Notes: a model not told the origin generated them from the letters alone. A DNA stretch of 64,000 nucleotides from Protopterus annectens (GCF_019279795.1 NC_056737.1:1194850665-1194914664), one strand, 5' to 3'; numbered from the stretch's first letter, positions 34,807-46,800 are shown. Numbers and translations are program-made.

Positions 34807-36429
34807 CTCAGGCTATTTAGACTTTGTATTTTTTGTTTTATTGTGACTATTAAACACTTTCCTCTGAAAACTATAAATTATATGTTTGAGCTTTTAAACG
34901 AAATTATTAGTTTTATACTTTCAGGGTTTACCAATAAAGTAATGTTTTGGTCAGGCATACTAAAAATGTTTTTTGTGAAATAAATTTAAATTAATAAATG
35001 TTAACAAAACTAAGATCCGCACTAGCCATGGAATGAAAATCATTCCTATTCTGATGGATAAACCTAAGTCCATCAGATTACCACTCATACCTTGACAATC
35101 CAGAACATCTGAGCTCCATAAATTGAATTATCATATGGAGAATATTTGTAATAGGAATAAGCAATATTTATATTATTTTGAACAGATATAGTACTATTGT
35201 AGATTAGACAGAATTCTAATACAATATAAATGTCTACTTATTGTATAAGCAATTAATATTTACATGAAAGCTAGATGACAAGCAATTCAATCATAGTAAG
35301 GTAGGACATATCATATATAAAACCTCAGTAACTGATTATAGCACATAGTTATTTATCATATTCACCTTTATTGATGAAGTTTTTCAAAATGTATTAATAT
35401 AAATAGATGGTAATGATATTTATACCTAATGCTTATAATACAATGTATTTTACTGGATATATCAGAAGTTGTATTTCATTGTTTGCCAGCATTTAAGTAA
35501 TCATTTTGTTTGTTGCTAACCTACTTAAAGCATCACGTTTGTTTTATGTGAACAATGATGAAAGTTAGTGCATTTTAATTATCAGTGCATCCCTCCCCCC
35601 CCCATTTCCTACACATAAGAATTTTCATAACTGTCATTTCTTATTATAAAATGAGTGAAATTATAGGTTAAGAACAAAAAAAATCACTTATTGTGATAAT
35701 GATTACAAGTTCCCTTTCCATATTTATAAATTGCCATTTTATGGCATATACTGAAAGTTTTTATATTTAAATGGCAACATTCTTTTTCATATAATCAGCA
35801 AAGGTTAAACTGAGTGATTATTGTCAATTTAATACTGTTTGTTCAGAATGTGATTGTTACATTCTGTGACATTCATAGTTCAGGCTTCTATTGTTTCCCT
35901 TGAACAACTTTGTCAGTTTGATGTCATGTATAAAACATTATTTACCTTGGTAACAGCTTAAATATTATGTATGGTCACGATGGGTTACAAACCATTCAAG
36001 TTAAAACAGTTATATGACTTGTTATGCACATTATTTATATGAAAAAATCATCAGGCTTCCCCTTGATGTTCAATATAGTGCATGTCATTTATGACAAGTT
36101 AAAACAGTAATTTTATTATTCACAAGCCCATGTTATTAAATCTTGTCTTTAATAACTAAATTCATCAGACAGCTTCATCTTATATGACGATTATATATTT
36201 TATGCCTAGATTTACTAAAATCGTACATTATACTACTATTGTGTGTGTTTTTTTTTTGGGGGGGGGTTTGTTTTTTTGGCTGTTGCTTAGTTATTTGAAA
36301 GACCACCAGCTGTAATGCTTATTCTTATTATTAGCTCCTTCCAAGCATGTTTATACAGTCCATAGACTTTAAATTATGAGACCCTTCTAGTTTCTTATTT
36401 GTTAAAAGTATATTTTCATCCTTACACAC
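34807..36429. other. AT-rich DNA within the L1 span, unassigned
   Basis: This should contain the L1 ORF1-ORF2 spacer, but it is longer than expected. A T10G8 tract lies near 36249-36267. No coding blocks were recognised. Confidence 0.4.
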
Positions 36430-37189
36430 ACACATCTCAATACTTCAAACACAAGTAACAATGCCCATCCAGTTTTGCCAGAATACCATTCATTAGTTCA
36501 TGTGGTGTGTTTCCAGGCTATTCTTAAAATATCCAAACCAATATTTCTCCTGTTCCATTTTTATATAACTAACCCTTCCCATTATATATTACTACCTATC
36601 TACAATACATTTGCACTCACACACAGTAGCAACTACCCAATAGAAACATACTAGGTAAACAGCCCAAACATCTCATACATAACTTCTAACATTGAATATG
36701 TGACATTATAATCCACCCCTTTTATGCCAACACTTTCTACCACATTAACACAAACTATCCATGCTACCTTCCTAGGTACCCAAACCCATACTTTAATTTT
36801 TTACTAATATCTGCTTAATCCCAAACTCACTCCCCATTATATCCTGAATAGTCATCATGTCTACCAAACCTCTTTCACTTCTAACTCAGATACTACTTAT
36901 TACCTTATCTTACCTAACCTATCTCATCCAACCTCTCAGTGCAAATCACCCACCCCCATTTCATACAACTAACCCAGTCTCCATGATGCACACATATTCT
37001 CCAACCTGCATATCACCCAGTCTCTACCCCTTCAGTAATAGTATGCTCCTCACCTAAAACTTTTACCTAACCCCAAAAACTCTACTCACATCTGTATTAG
37101 CCACATTCCTGTAAAGCTTACTTCCCATAGATTACATACCCAAGCAACTCAAATACCTCTTCTGCCATCTCATCTCTATCCTTCTCTCC

Positions 37190-37216
37190 GGCGACATTCA
37201 CCCAAACCCTGGCCCT
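37190..37216 (+). promoter_or_regulatory. 2A-like ribosome-skipping motif at the start of the L2 ORF2
   Basis: The nine codons read GDIHPNPGP, preceded by a hydrophobic LISILLS. The NPGP core with an upstream D matches the 2A consensus D-x-E-x-NPGP except that the E position is H. 2A-like sequences are known at the N-terminus of some APE-type LINE proteins. Because E is replaced, skipping activity is uncertain. Confidence 0.5.
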
Positions 37217-37269
37217 TCTCCCCCCACACATCTCAACCTCCCAATCCCATCCTCCTCCCACAACTGGTA

Positions 37270-38660
37270 AACCCCTCTGTTTCTCAGCTCTAAATGCTCA
37301 GACCATATGCAACAAAATTTCTAACCTCCATGCCTGGCTTCTCCATAACCAACCTGATATTCTGGTCATCTCAGAAACCTGGCTCAAACCCCATATAAAA
37401 GACTCTGAACTAACACTACCCATCTACTCCATAATTAGGAAAGATAGAACACATAAAAAAGGAGGGGGAGTTGCTCTCCTCTACTCATAGTCCCACTTAG
37501 TTACACCCCTATACCAAACCTATTGCCAAATTTGGCAAGGCAGAACTAATTCCAGGCCTACTTCTTGTAAACAAACATAAACTTATATGCATAACCTCCC
37601 TTTATATCCCTCCTGAAGACAGTATCTCAACCCTTGAAGATATTCTCTCCTGGTTCTCTAACAATATCACTAATGAAACTATAATCCTGGGTGATGTTAA
37701 TATTAACTGGTCAACAACTCAGTCTCCTACAAACTCACTTAATATAAACATGTACAACTTCACTCAGCTTATTAACTCAACAACTATGCCTTCCAAGAAC
37801 TTCCTTACTGGAAGCACCCTGGACTGGTTTCTAGTTTCTTATCCACATTACATCTCTGATAGTGGCACTCTGCCCTATGCATTAGGCGACCACTTCTCCA
37901 CTTTTGCCCATCATCTTTCCTCCTCCATACAACTAACTCATACCTACACCTTCACTTGCTGTCTAAAAAACTTTAATCCTAGCACAATCTCAAATGCACT
38001 AAAAATGTACTGGAACCCACTAAAACCCCTTCCCTTAGAAAATGTCATTACCTTCTTTAACTCAACTTTCCTCAGTTTGCTTGACTCCTTTGCCCACTGA
38101 AAAAAAATGCATAAGAAGCAATCCTGTACCTTGGCTAACCAAAAATACTTTACTAGCCATGCAATTCCGGGATAAAGCCTGGAAACGCTACTCCAAAAAT
38201 AAAACTATAACCACCCTTAATGAATTTAAAACACTTCATAACAAAGTAAAAAAAAAATGTATTATCTCAAACCACAAAGCCTACTTGCCCTCACTCCAAA
38301 CCAACCATAACAGCAACCCAAAAAAATTCTGGCATAGAATCTCTTCCCTTCTCAACCCTGGCAAAAAAGTAAACCCCTGCCCTGATCCAGATGCTTCTGA
38401 CTTGGACTTAGCCACCCAATTTAACACTTTCTTTATTGATTTTATAAGTAAACTTACATTATCCTTCACTTCCCATTTGGCTTCCCCACCCTTATTTCCA
38501 CCTATCCCTCCCTACCCTAGCATCACCTACTCCCAACCTCCTCCTTTCTCCTTCAACCCCATCCCTACAGCCACCATAAAAAAACTTCTATTAACATTGA
38601 AACCCAGCTCCAATGCCCCTGATGATATACCCTCATATTTCTTAAAAGTTGCCACATAAG
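37270..38660 (+). pseudogene. L2 ORF2 remnant, endonuclease and N-terminal RT
   Basis: FSALNAQTICNKISNLHAWL is followed by DILVISETWLKP (endonuclease) and KKGGGVALLY. A disrupted stretch includes LGDVNINW (the catalytic GD-N block), and LPYALGDHFSTF has the GDH block. The linker follows (WLTKNTLLAMQFRDKAWKRY, FWHRISSLL), and RT begins with LKPSSNAPDDIPSYFLK. Frameshifts occur near 37490-37740 and 38100. Confidence 0.8.
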
Positions 38661-38907
38661 GCATAGCTCTTCCCATCTGCATTCTTATAAATCAATCTAT
38701 TGCTGAATGTCAAGCTCCCCAGCTCTGGAAAAAGGGCTCCACTCCATAAAGGTGGCAATAACAATAATATCGCAAACTTTCGACCTATCACTATCTTATT
38801 CCCCATTTCTAAACTTCTTAAAAAATGCATCTACACTTCTACCTTAATCAAAAATCGAAAAATCTGACCACTGCACATGGACCAGGCTGGTAAGCGATAG
38901 ACAAATC

Positions 38908-38961
38908 CTTTATTACAGACTAAGCGCTTTCACCATTGCAAATGGCATCTTCAGAGTAAAG
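38908..38961 (-). ncRNA. Hammerhead-ribozyme-like core, left arm
   Basis: Minus strand: CTTTA, CTGAAGA (38954-38948), stem II GCCATT/AATGGT, GAAA (38931-38928), GTC (38920-38918), then a downstream TAAAG that can pair with CTTTA as an outer stem. Stem III would be very short or palindromic (AAGCGCTT), a form known to act as dimers in some small hammerheads. Confidence 0.5.
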
Positions 38962-39485
38962 AGCTAAAAAATCACACCCCTTTTATATAGAACTTAATTA
39001 ATTGAATAAGGACCATTCTTACCATTGTCCACCTCACTTCTACACACATTTTCCATCCCACTAGTTAACCCATTCTCAGGGGCAATCTAAATGATTATAT
39101 TTCCTTGAAGCCTGTGCTCAAGCAAAAGTCTTATCAGATTTGATTGGTTTGATATAAATTTTAAATAATTTTAAATTGTTTTGTATATTTTTATATTAAT
39201 GTATTCAATAACAAATTTAGTTTAATATGTATATTGATATTTATATTCATATTTAATGTAGTTGCAAGTGTGTATTTGTGTTTTGTGGGATTAATTTGTA
39301 GGTTTAAAAACAGTATATGTATATGAATGAATGTTTGTATGGACTCAATGGCAAGGGTGTGTTAGTCAATGTTTTTTCAGTTTACTCCTTTTAGAATACT
39401 AATTTTTTAGTTCTATTGTATAACATCAATTTATTAATTATTCAATTAATTAAGTTCTATATAAAAGGGGTGTGATTTTTTAGCT

Positions 39486-39539
39486 CTTTACTCTGAAGAT
39501 GCCATTTGCAATGGTGAAAACGCTTAGTCTGCAATAAAG
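39486..39539 (+). ncRNA. Hammerhead-ribozyme-like core, right arm
   Basis: Plus strand: CTTTA (39486-39490), CTGAAGA (39493-39499), stem II GCCATT/AATGGT, GAAA (39516-39519), GTC (39527-39529), TAAAG (39535-39539). The CUGANGA and GAAA boxes and a GUC triplet occur in the correct order and spacing. One extra A after GAAA and weak stem III pairing are the reservations. Confidence 0.5.
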
Positions 39540-39656
39540 GATGTGTCTACTGTTTTCCAGCCTGGTCCGTGTGCAGTGGTCTGATTTTTCGATTTTTGAT
39601 TATCATTAAACCCTTTATTGGCTTTATTTCCTTTCTGCTTGTTATTACGTGTTTTT

Positions 39657-41000
39657 TACACTTCTACCTTACCTCATAAACAACCAACTTCTAACCCCTA
39701 CTCAACATGGTTTCAGAGCCGGCCACAACACTACCACAGCTCTCCTCTCCTTCCTAGAAACTGTTAATAAGGCCCATGACACTGACCACATCATGCCTAC
39801 TCTCCTCCTTGACCTCTCTAAGGCATTCAACACTATCTCTCATAACCTTCTTTTCACTAAACTCTCCAAACTAAATTTATCCCACTCCTCTATTAACTAG
39901 TTTACCAGTTACCTCTCAAACAGGCAACAAGCAATCAGATGGAAAAAAGCCACCCCCCCCCTTTTCTCAATACTCCCACAGGTGTCCACCAGTATTTAAT
40001 TTTAGGCCCCCTTTTATTCAATAAATTCATAAACAATTTCTTCCAAGCCATCCCAAATGCCAAACTTATCTAATATGCCAATGATTCAACAATAATCTGC
40101 TCTGCCTCTTCTATACCCGCCCTAGTTAAATAAACCCAAGATGCCTTCTCCTCCACTGAGCAATGGATGATGGACAACCATCTAGTACTCAATGCTACTA
40201 AAACTAAACTCATGATATTTACTGCTTCCAAAATCACCACCCTAGATAAAACCTCATTCTCAGTCACCAGTCAAAATAATACTCCTCTCAAAATAGTTTC
40301 TAATGCTAAACTGCTAGGAGTCCTGATCGATGACCAGCTAAAGTTTGATAATCATCTACAAGTAAATATCAAAAACACACAGAAAAAATAGGCATGCTTT
40401 AATGTCACAACCGTTACATCTCTCCCTCCACTACGCTCACCCTTGCCAACACTTACCTTATACCATCCCCCCTATATGGTGCCTCTATCCTTACTAACCT
40501 GCAATCCTCCCTCAAGACTGTACTTTCCTCTTGCTATAATAAAATAACAAAATTTGCAACCAGCCATAGATCCACTTCCCATCACTGCACTGCCCTACTC
40601 CAACTGAATTTGCTTGAGCTGTCCAATTACCTCATCTATATTCAACTTGTCCAACCACACAAACTTATTTTCACCCCATCTCTCTGTCCTTCTCTTGCCA
40701 CCACCTTTAAAATGCACCAGCCAAATAGACTTTTGAGATCTAATTCCCCAAATCTAATTCAACTGCATAAATCTGCCTGTCCACCAGGCAAACATCTAAT
40801 GTCTTTCTCTGTAGCATGCCATTGGAATTCCCTCCCATCTCTCATCCGCACCACCAGTAGCCTCTCTTTATTCAAAACCTTACTTCCCACACACAGATAA
40901 CTTCACTATGGGAATGCTCTTGCTCCCACCCCACATAATCTCCCTACACTATAGCTACTCTCTATAAGCTATAATTCACAATAGCCTCCCATTGTTTTGT
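39657..41000 (+). pseudogene. L2 ORF2 remnant, main RT and C-terminus
   Basis: LLTPTQHGFRAGHNTTTALL is followed by LLLDLSKAFNTISHNLLFTK, then SYLSNRQQAI, a broken catalytic region (the QYAND-type block appears shifted near 40074), MDNHLVLNATKTKLMIF, KLLGVLIDDQLKFDNHL and a C-terminal CHWNSLPSLIRTTSSLSLFK. These are L2-clade blocks. Several stops are present from 39900 to 40170 and after 40390. Confidence 0.82.
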
Positions 41001-41213
41001 ACCCCTAATAAACTCTAGGAATTAGCATAACTCCTAGAATGGTACAATTCAGTAGCCTAGAAATTAACTGCATGAGTTAGCATAACTGTTAATTAGACTG
41101 TTTCTGTTATTGCATTGTGCTAATATGTTAAACTGTTAAAAACTTTGACTGTAAATATTACTCGGCCCAATTTACTATCTTGGCAAAGAAACTATAAATA
41201 AATAAAATAAATT

Positions 41214-41633
41214 TTACCAGCCTGCTCCATGCAGTGGCCGCTCTGCCAGTGAACCATTCAACACACCTTCCATCCCCACAGATATTTCCATGAAGGAAAT
41301 CTGATGACTTTGTAGCACTTCTCGGCAACTCCAAACAGCCCTAGAATCAGCTATCCCAATATGCCCAACACGTCCGAGCAAGTTCACCTCCCAGACCACT
41401 GCAAAGGGTACTGCACAAGACCAAGTGCTCAAAGTCTTTCACAATAACTCAAATTTCCACTCTTACATAAGTCCGTAATGTGTTTGGACCAAAATACATT
41501 TTAAATATAAAATTGTGCTTATTATTTATTTATTTATTCATTTTTATCAAGAATCAACTTAATGAGCTAAACAAAGTGCTGGGAGACCATCAATATGTGT
41601 ACATGTGGTTTAAAACAGCCCTTTTATTACACA

Positions 41634-41727
<94 letters not shown>

Positions 41728-42920
41728 CATTTTTTTTAAACCAAAACCTTCATTGCCGAGAATCATCTCAGAGGCTTCTCAGTGCCGTTAAGCATTATTG
41801 TCACTCTGTCTCCATTACCATAGCAACCTGGGAGCATCTGTTTCTGTTAGTGTGTCTGTGTACTACATACCAGAGGCTTCACTTCACTGCAACTTCAAGC
41901 CTAAATTCCCTCCCTTTCAGTGAGGCAGCATCCAGGAAATGAACAGAGAGCAAACAGATAAAAAAAAAAAAACTCCCAGCAAGCCACCACAACAAGAAAT
42001 AACACATTATTTCAACCTTCCCACCTCTCACTCAGCAGATGTATAAACAAACTATTCTCTGCCAAAATATCTCAAATCACAGTTTTATCCACCCCTTCCT
42101 CTGGATCCAGGCTAAAATACCAAATGTCTCTTCCTAATACACAAGCATCAGTAAACCTCGATCACAAGCCGCAACCCAAAGCTTTCTGGAGACAAAAACA
42201 GCAACATACAACAGCTGCCAGTCACAGCTGCATCCACATACACCATGTCAGGCTTAATCAAACCGCACTTGAAGCTATGATACCTGCCATAATTTAGACA
42301 GAATAATAATGACATTTGTACTAGCTGCCAGACACAGCTGCATCCACACATACCATATAAAGATTGATCAAACAGCACTCAAAGCTGTGATACCTGCCAT
42401 AACTGATATTAAGTATATTTAGACAGAATAATGATGACATTTGTACTAAGAGCTTGCTACTATTATTTAACCAGGATATACATGACATTTCTAAATCATA
42501 CATTAACTAAAGAAGGCATTAGTCTCCATGACAGCATTGTTTTTCAAAACACTCTACTGTTACTGCTATTATTTATGATATTAATTTGTTACATTTGAGT
42601 CTGAACTCTGATGAATGGTACCTTGTTGAATTAATTAATTAATTACTTACATTATTATAAGTAAAATCAATTAAAAATGAACAAGGTAAGTATTAATTTA
42701 GTTCAAGTAGGGGAATAGAAACTTCTATGTTTGTATTATATGTTGCTTTGTTCGGCTTATATATAATGCAAATAGTAACCCATCTTGACCTACCTTTGTT
42801 TGTGAAGAATTATTGGACTCTTTGAACATTCTGAATAAATCATTACTGTTTCTCAGTTGTTTAAGAAACCCTTCTTTTTGTAAATCAAAAGAGATGAGAA
42901 GTGATGTACCATATCAATTG
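41214..42920. other. Unassigned DNA with (CA)n(TA)n and a two-copy duplication
   Basis: A (CA)n run continuing into (TA)n lies at 41636-41727. At about 42210-42450 a unit of roughly 115-125 bases is duplicated in tandem: AGCTGCCAGTCACAGCTGCA against AGCTGCCAGACACAGCTGCA, both followed by a GATACCTGCCATAA segment and TTTAGACAGAATAAT. No coding family was recognised. Confidence 0.55.
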
Positions 42921-42925
42921 ATACT

Positions 42926-43830
42926 TTAAGAGATGTAGTTATAAGAGTTATTTTTTGGGACAGCTATCGTGGAATCAGTTTTTTGTTTCTTCTTTCTAGT
43001 ATCAGTCCAAGGATTTGTTTCTTTTATTCTTTTAAGAGTAGGGGCCATCCATTCCATTTCTTCTGGGATAGACACTATGTTGTTGTTTTTGATGACTATT
43101 GTAGCTTCTTCTATGTCATTAAAGGTTGTCATCTCATTGGCAAAAAGTATTTTTTTCTTGACTGGAAAGGCCAGCTGTACTTTAATGTTGTTTTGTTTCA
43201 ATAGTTTTATTACTGGCCAGACGTTTTTCCTTTGTTCTAGTATTCTAGAAAAAATAATCATTATCAAACCTTATCAGGCTTTGATTGTATTTTAAGGGTG
43301 ATTTTCTCCATGCAGATTTTAATATTAGTTTCTTGTCCAGGAATGAAAGAAATTGTATAACTATGGATCTAGGTGGAGCATTTATTGAGTTAGAAGAAAG
43401 TGGTCTATGCACCCTTTCAATTCCAAATGAAAGTCCCTCTTTCACGTCTAAAAATTCAGGAATCCAGGTTGTTAAGAATGAATAATGTCTTCTCCTTCAG
43501 TGTTTTCAGGCAGACCAAAGATCCTTATGTTATTTCTCATTTCCCTCTTTTCTAAGTCATCTAATTTGTTAAGCAGCCATGTATTCTGTTTAAGCAGAAA
43601 TTCTTTTTGGAATTCTTCCCCTTTGAGTCTCCTTTCAATGTCATTTAGAGAAGTCTCTATATCTGTTATTTTTGTATGGAGTGCTGTAATAGTTCCTTAA
43701 GAGTATCAGTCTGTTTTTGAGAATTTAATTTGAGATTTTCTAAGTCATTTTTAAAGCCATTCATCTTCAAAGATAGTTCCTGTAAGGTAGATGTCATCAA
43801 TTGCAGTTCTTTTTTCCCAAGCAGTATCTG
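42926..43830 (-). pseudogene. L1/Tx1-like ORF1 remnant (coiled coil, RRM-like and C-terminal regions)
   Basis: On the minus strand, a coiled-coil-like LQELSLKMNGFKNDLENLKL precedes NNIRIFGLPENTEG (start of the L1 RRM domain). Then come GIERVHRPLSS, PPRSIVIQFLSFLDKK and LILKSAWRKS, followed by FFSRILEQRKNVWPVIKLLK, NNIKVQLAFPVKKKILF and FNDIEEATIVI. This is the ORF1p nucleic-acid chaperone layout of L1 elements. There are frame breaks near 43300 and 43480-43700. It lies upstream, on the same strand, of ORF2 at 34.8 kb. Confidence 0.82.
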
Positions 43831-43940
43831 GGTGAGAATTCCTTAAGTTGTTCATACTCAGTGATTCAATATATCTCCAGGTTACTTGACAGGAAAATTT
43901 TTGTATATCACCACCAAAACTGATATTTATATAGTTTAGT

Positions 43941-45225
43941 AGTTTTGAGTTTGTGAACCTGATTGACTTCTTTGAATCAGTCTCCAGAGCTGTGGATGAG
44001 GGTAAGGTGGTCCACACAGCCTATCTGGACCTCACCAAGGCCTTTGACACCATCCCCCACTCTGGAATCATAGATAAACTTAATAAGCTGGGCATAAATC
44101 CCTATATCACTTGATGGGTTGCCAACTGGCTTACTGACAAAACCCAGACTGTAAAAGTAGCCGACTCCAAATCCAAATACCTCAGGGTTTAGTCCTGGGA
44201 CTGCTCTTGTTTGGCATCTACTTCTCTGAAGTACAGGCCAACACTAAGGGACTCTGGCTATCAAAGTTTGCAGATGACTGCAAACTGGGAGCCATTATTG
44301 AATCCCCAAATGATGTGAATATTCTACAAAAGGGCCTTACAGAAACAGTTGCTTGGTGCCAGAGCCATGGGCTCAAGCTTAATGCCAAGAAATGTATAGT
44401 TATCCCCTTTGGAAAAAAACACGTACCCATGAATTACCACATAGGTGGCAGTCCACTAAACACTGATAGTGTGATGAGAGACTTAGGGACACAGGTGGAC
44501 AGTGGTCTCACCTTTGATAACCACATCGCTACAACAGTCAGGAAATCCTTCTATGTGGCACACCTCATCACTAAGGGCTTTTTATCCAGAAAAATGGAGG
44601 TCATTGTCCCACTGTACTCATCCCTCATTAGACCCATTATAGAGTATAATGCCCCATTTGGTATGTATCTCACAAGACATCTGCAACAACTGGAAAGGCT
44701 GCAGAAATACCTCACTAAAAGAATCCCAGACCTAAAGCAGATGCCATATGCTGACCATGTAAAAAAACTCCAGCTATACTCTGTGGCATATCATCTACAA
44801 AGAGGTGATCTCTGCTTAACATACAAGGCTATGTCAAACCCTGAGCTGATGGACATGCTCCACTTAAAGAAATCCCAATCCCTCAGAGCCACACGCTCCA
44901 GGGATCTAAACCTTGTCATCACAATGAACAAAATATGCTGGAGGGATAGGTTCCTGACCCAGAGACTCCCCATACTCTGGAATAGACTGCCCATACATGT
45001 CAAGCAGAGCACCTCCTTGGCCCTCTTCAAAAGGAACCTTGATGATTGGATAGGATAGGAAATTCACTCCAGGGATCATGTCAGTCGCCCTGCTAGACAG
45101 GGGTCCAGGGAAGTAAATACTGTGGGAAGAAATATCCAAGGAATTGTTATGGCTAGGCTTGTATAGGCCCTCCGCCCAATAGCCTAGTACCGACCTATGA
45201 ACCTATGAATCTATGGATCTATAGA
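43941..45225 (+). mobile_element. CR1 LINE, 5'-truncated, long intact RT C-terminal frame
   Basis: The copy begins at LIDFFESVSRAVDEGKVVHT, then DLTKAFDTIPHSGI. A deletion near 44175 removes the RPVTSG region. A 283-codon open frame follows from 44207: MFGIYFSEVQAN, SKFADDCKLGAIIE, GLKLNAKKCIVIPFG, VIVPLYSSLIRPIIEYN, and IPILWNRLPIHVKQS-like C-terminal sequence. The 3' end is GCCTAGTACCGACCTATGAA with short ATCTATGG repeats. It is the best preserved CR1 RT here and hence relatively young. It sits in the L1 5' region. Confidence 0.88.
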
Positions 45226-45329
45226 TTTCTGATGTTTTAAACTTGAAAATAATAAAATGTTCCTATATTATTATACTAGTTTATGGAGCTCTCAAAATTC
45301 ACTGCTCTCACTTGGCTATCGAGGCTCCG

Positions 45330-45346
45330 CCTGGTGGATATATCTT
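45330..45346. repeat. 17 bp target-site duplication, right copy (L1)
   Basis: CCTGGTGGATATATCTT, identical to 30376-30392. It marks the 5' end of the minus-strand L1. Confidence 0.75.
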
Positions 45347-45533
45347 AACAGGATTAAGTTAAATATGCGGTGTAGCATACAAAAAGAAAATCAAATCTTT
45401 CCATAGGACTATCAGAGCTACACATTCAGAGATCATCAATACAAGGAATGTTTCCTAGAATTGTCACACCACTATATACCATGTTATTTCTTCCTTCCCT
45501 GGGATTCATGTATTAGCAATGGATCTTACTTAC
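45347..45533. other. Spacer before the candidate exon
   Basis: Nothing recognised. Confidence 0.3.
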
Positions 45534-45629
45534 TGTACATAATTTCTTTTGGTTTCTTCACAGGTGACATTTTTTCACATTCCTCCATTATGGATAAACT
45601 GCTGCCTGATATCAGAGATGATTCAGGCT
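45534..45629 (-). CDS. Candidate internal exon of an unrecognised host gene
   Basis: On the minus strand a pyrimidine-rich acceptor (TTTTGGTTGCCATCTTTATTAG) precedes a 96-base open segment ending at the donor ACA|GTAAGTAAG. Length is exactly 32 codons, phase 1 at both ends. The peptide is PESSLISGSSLSIMEECEKM, then SPVKKPKEIMY: Ser-rich, then basic. Splicing its final A to the first two bases of the segment at 5353 gives an Asn codon, so those two could be joined. Splicing from 57878 directly into this segment would create TAG, so at least one exon must lie between them or one call is wrong. Protein family not recognised. Confidence 0.45.
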
Positions 45630-46428
45630 CTAATAAAGATGGCAACCAAAATTCAGAATGACCAGGAGTTACAGCCTTAATGTTGTACATGGGTATCCCT
45701 ACCCTAGTCTCTGGACACATCCATATGGAGCCCACCCTGGGTCACAGACAGTGATGTGTTCTCCTCTGGTGCATTACCCCAGAGCAAGTGGAAGAAGGGG
45801 TGAATGTTGTGATATTGTCCATTCTGCCATGTGTACAGCTCACCCACTAGGCTACCTGTCTCAGTGGCCATGATCCAGCATATGTGCATAGCCAGAATAC
45901 AGGGACAGGCTAACCACACACCAGTCCTTGCTGAGATGGTAGGTGTTTTGTGAGGTCTGCATGATGACATCTGAAAGTGCATGGACCACATGTGCAGCAT
46001 AATGGACATGTAGCAAAGGGAGTCAGCAAGAAGCAGGTGTCCTTGTGCAGCAGGCATCATTGAAATGCACTTCTCATGGACATTCTACCTACGTCTGTGC
46101 TAGTAAAGTTTGTTGTGGTAGAGGGAGGCCACATTCAGTCACATGTAGTGCTACCACACCGACCCCACCTCAGTGTTGATGAAGTACCTTATGACAGGAA
46201 TGTAGAGTAGTGATGATGAGGAGAGTCACAGCAAGGGACACCACTCACATTAACAAGGATCTGCTTCCTCTTGGTATGGCCTGGATAGTGCTTGTAACAC
46301 TTCCAGGATAGGGAGTCACCATAGACAGAGGCATGCACACTCTAAGAACACATATCATGTAGGTGCCCTGGACATGTTTGTCATATCCCACCACAGTGCT
46401 GCAGTGTCTTCTAAGTCTGTGTTCCAGA
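45630..46428. other. Unassigned DNA
   Basis: An open frame on the minus strand (45704-46060) has no recognisable domain. Near 46270-46330 the minus strand reads TPYPGSV, faintly like the PGSVHD block of Harbinger transposase, but the position is out of order relative to the remnant at 47.2-47.6 kb. Confidence 0.3.

Positions 46429-46800
<372 letters not shown>

Larger units (their letters stand above)
38847..39656. mobile_element. 810 bp non-autonomous Penelope-like derivative with inverted ends and a 15 bp target duplication
   Basis: The flanks TACACTTCTACCTTA at 38832-38846 and 39657-39671 are identical, and the L2 coding sequence is continuous once the element is removed. Arms of about 160 bases (38847-39005 and 39425-39593) are inverted copies of each other. 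Both contain TCTGAAGATGCCATTTGCAA, GCTTAGTCTG and ACCAGGCTGG. The centre is AT-rich without coding blocks. About 60 extra bases follow the right arm. Inverted pseudo-LTR-like arms, hammerhead-like cores and a 15 bp duplication fit a Penelope-derived element. No RT remains to prove it. Confidence 0.72.
36430..41213 (+). mobile_element. L2-type LINE, long copy, split by a Penelope derivative
   Basis: C/A-rich 5' region, then a 2A-like motif, endonuclease and RT blocks, and a 3' end GGCAAAGAAACTATAAATAA with an A-rich tail (41190-41213). The tail differs from the CTGAAAA-type L2 tails elsewhere, so this is a distinct subfamily. It lies inside the L1 span. The 5' edge is approximate. Confidence 0.75.
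30393..45329 (-). mobile_element. L1/Tx1-like LINE, full span including nested insertions (14.9 kb)
   Basis: On the minus strand the order is a 5' end at about 45329 (GGAGCCTCGATAGCCAAGTG), ORF1 at 43.9-42.9 kb, ORF2 at 34.8-30.4 kb, and a short A-tail at 30393. A 17 bp duplication flanks it. Younger insertions split it: CR1 at 43941-45225, L2 at 36.4-41.2 kb (itself split by a Penelope derivative), and an L2 3' fragment at 32760-33400. Removing these leaves roughly 8 kb, long for a LINE of this type, so further unrecognised insertions probably lie in 34.8-36.4 or 41.2-42.9 kb. Confidence 0.75.

Noticed and set aside
42969-43295. Hydrophobic plus-strand frame resembling a membrane protein
   Set aside because: It is antisense to the L1 ORF1 sequence on the minus strand.
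44207-45058. 283-codon open frame as a host gene
   Set aside because: It is the C-terminal RT region of a CR1 copy with a CR1 tail.
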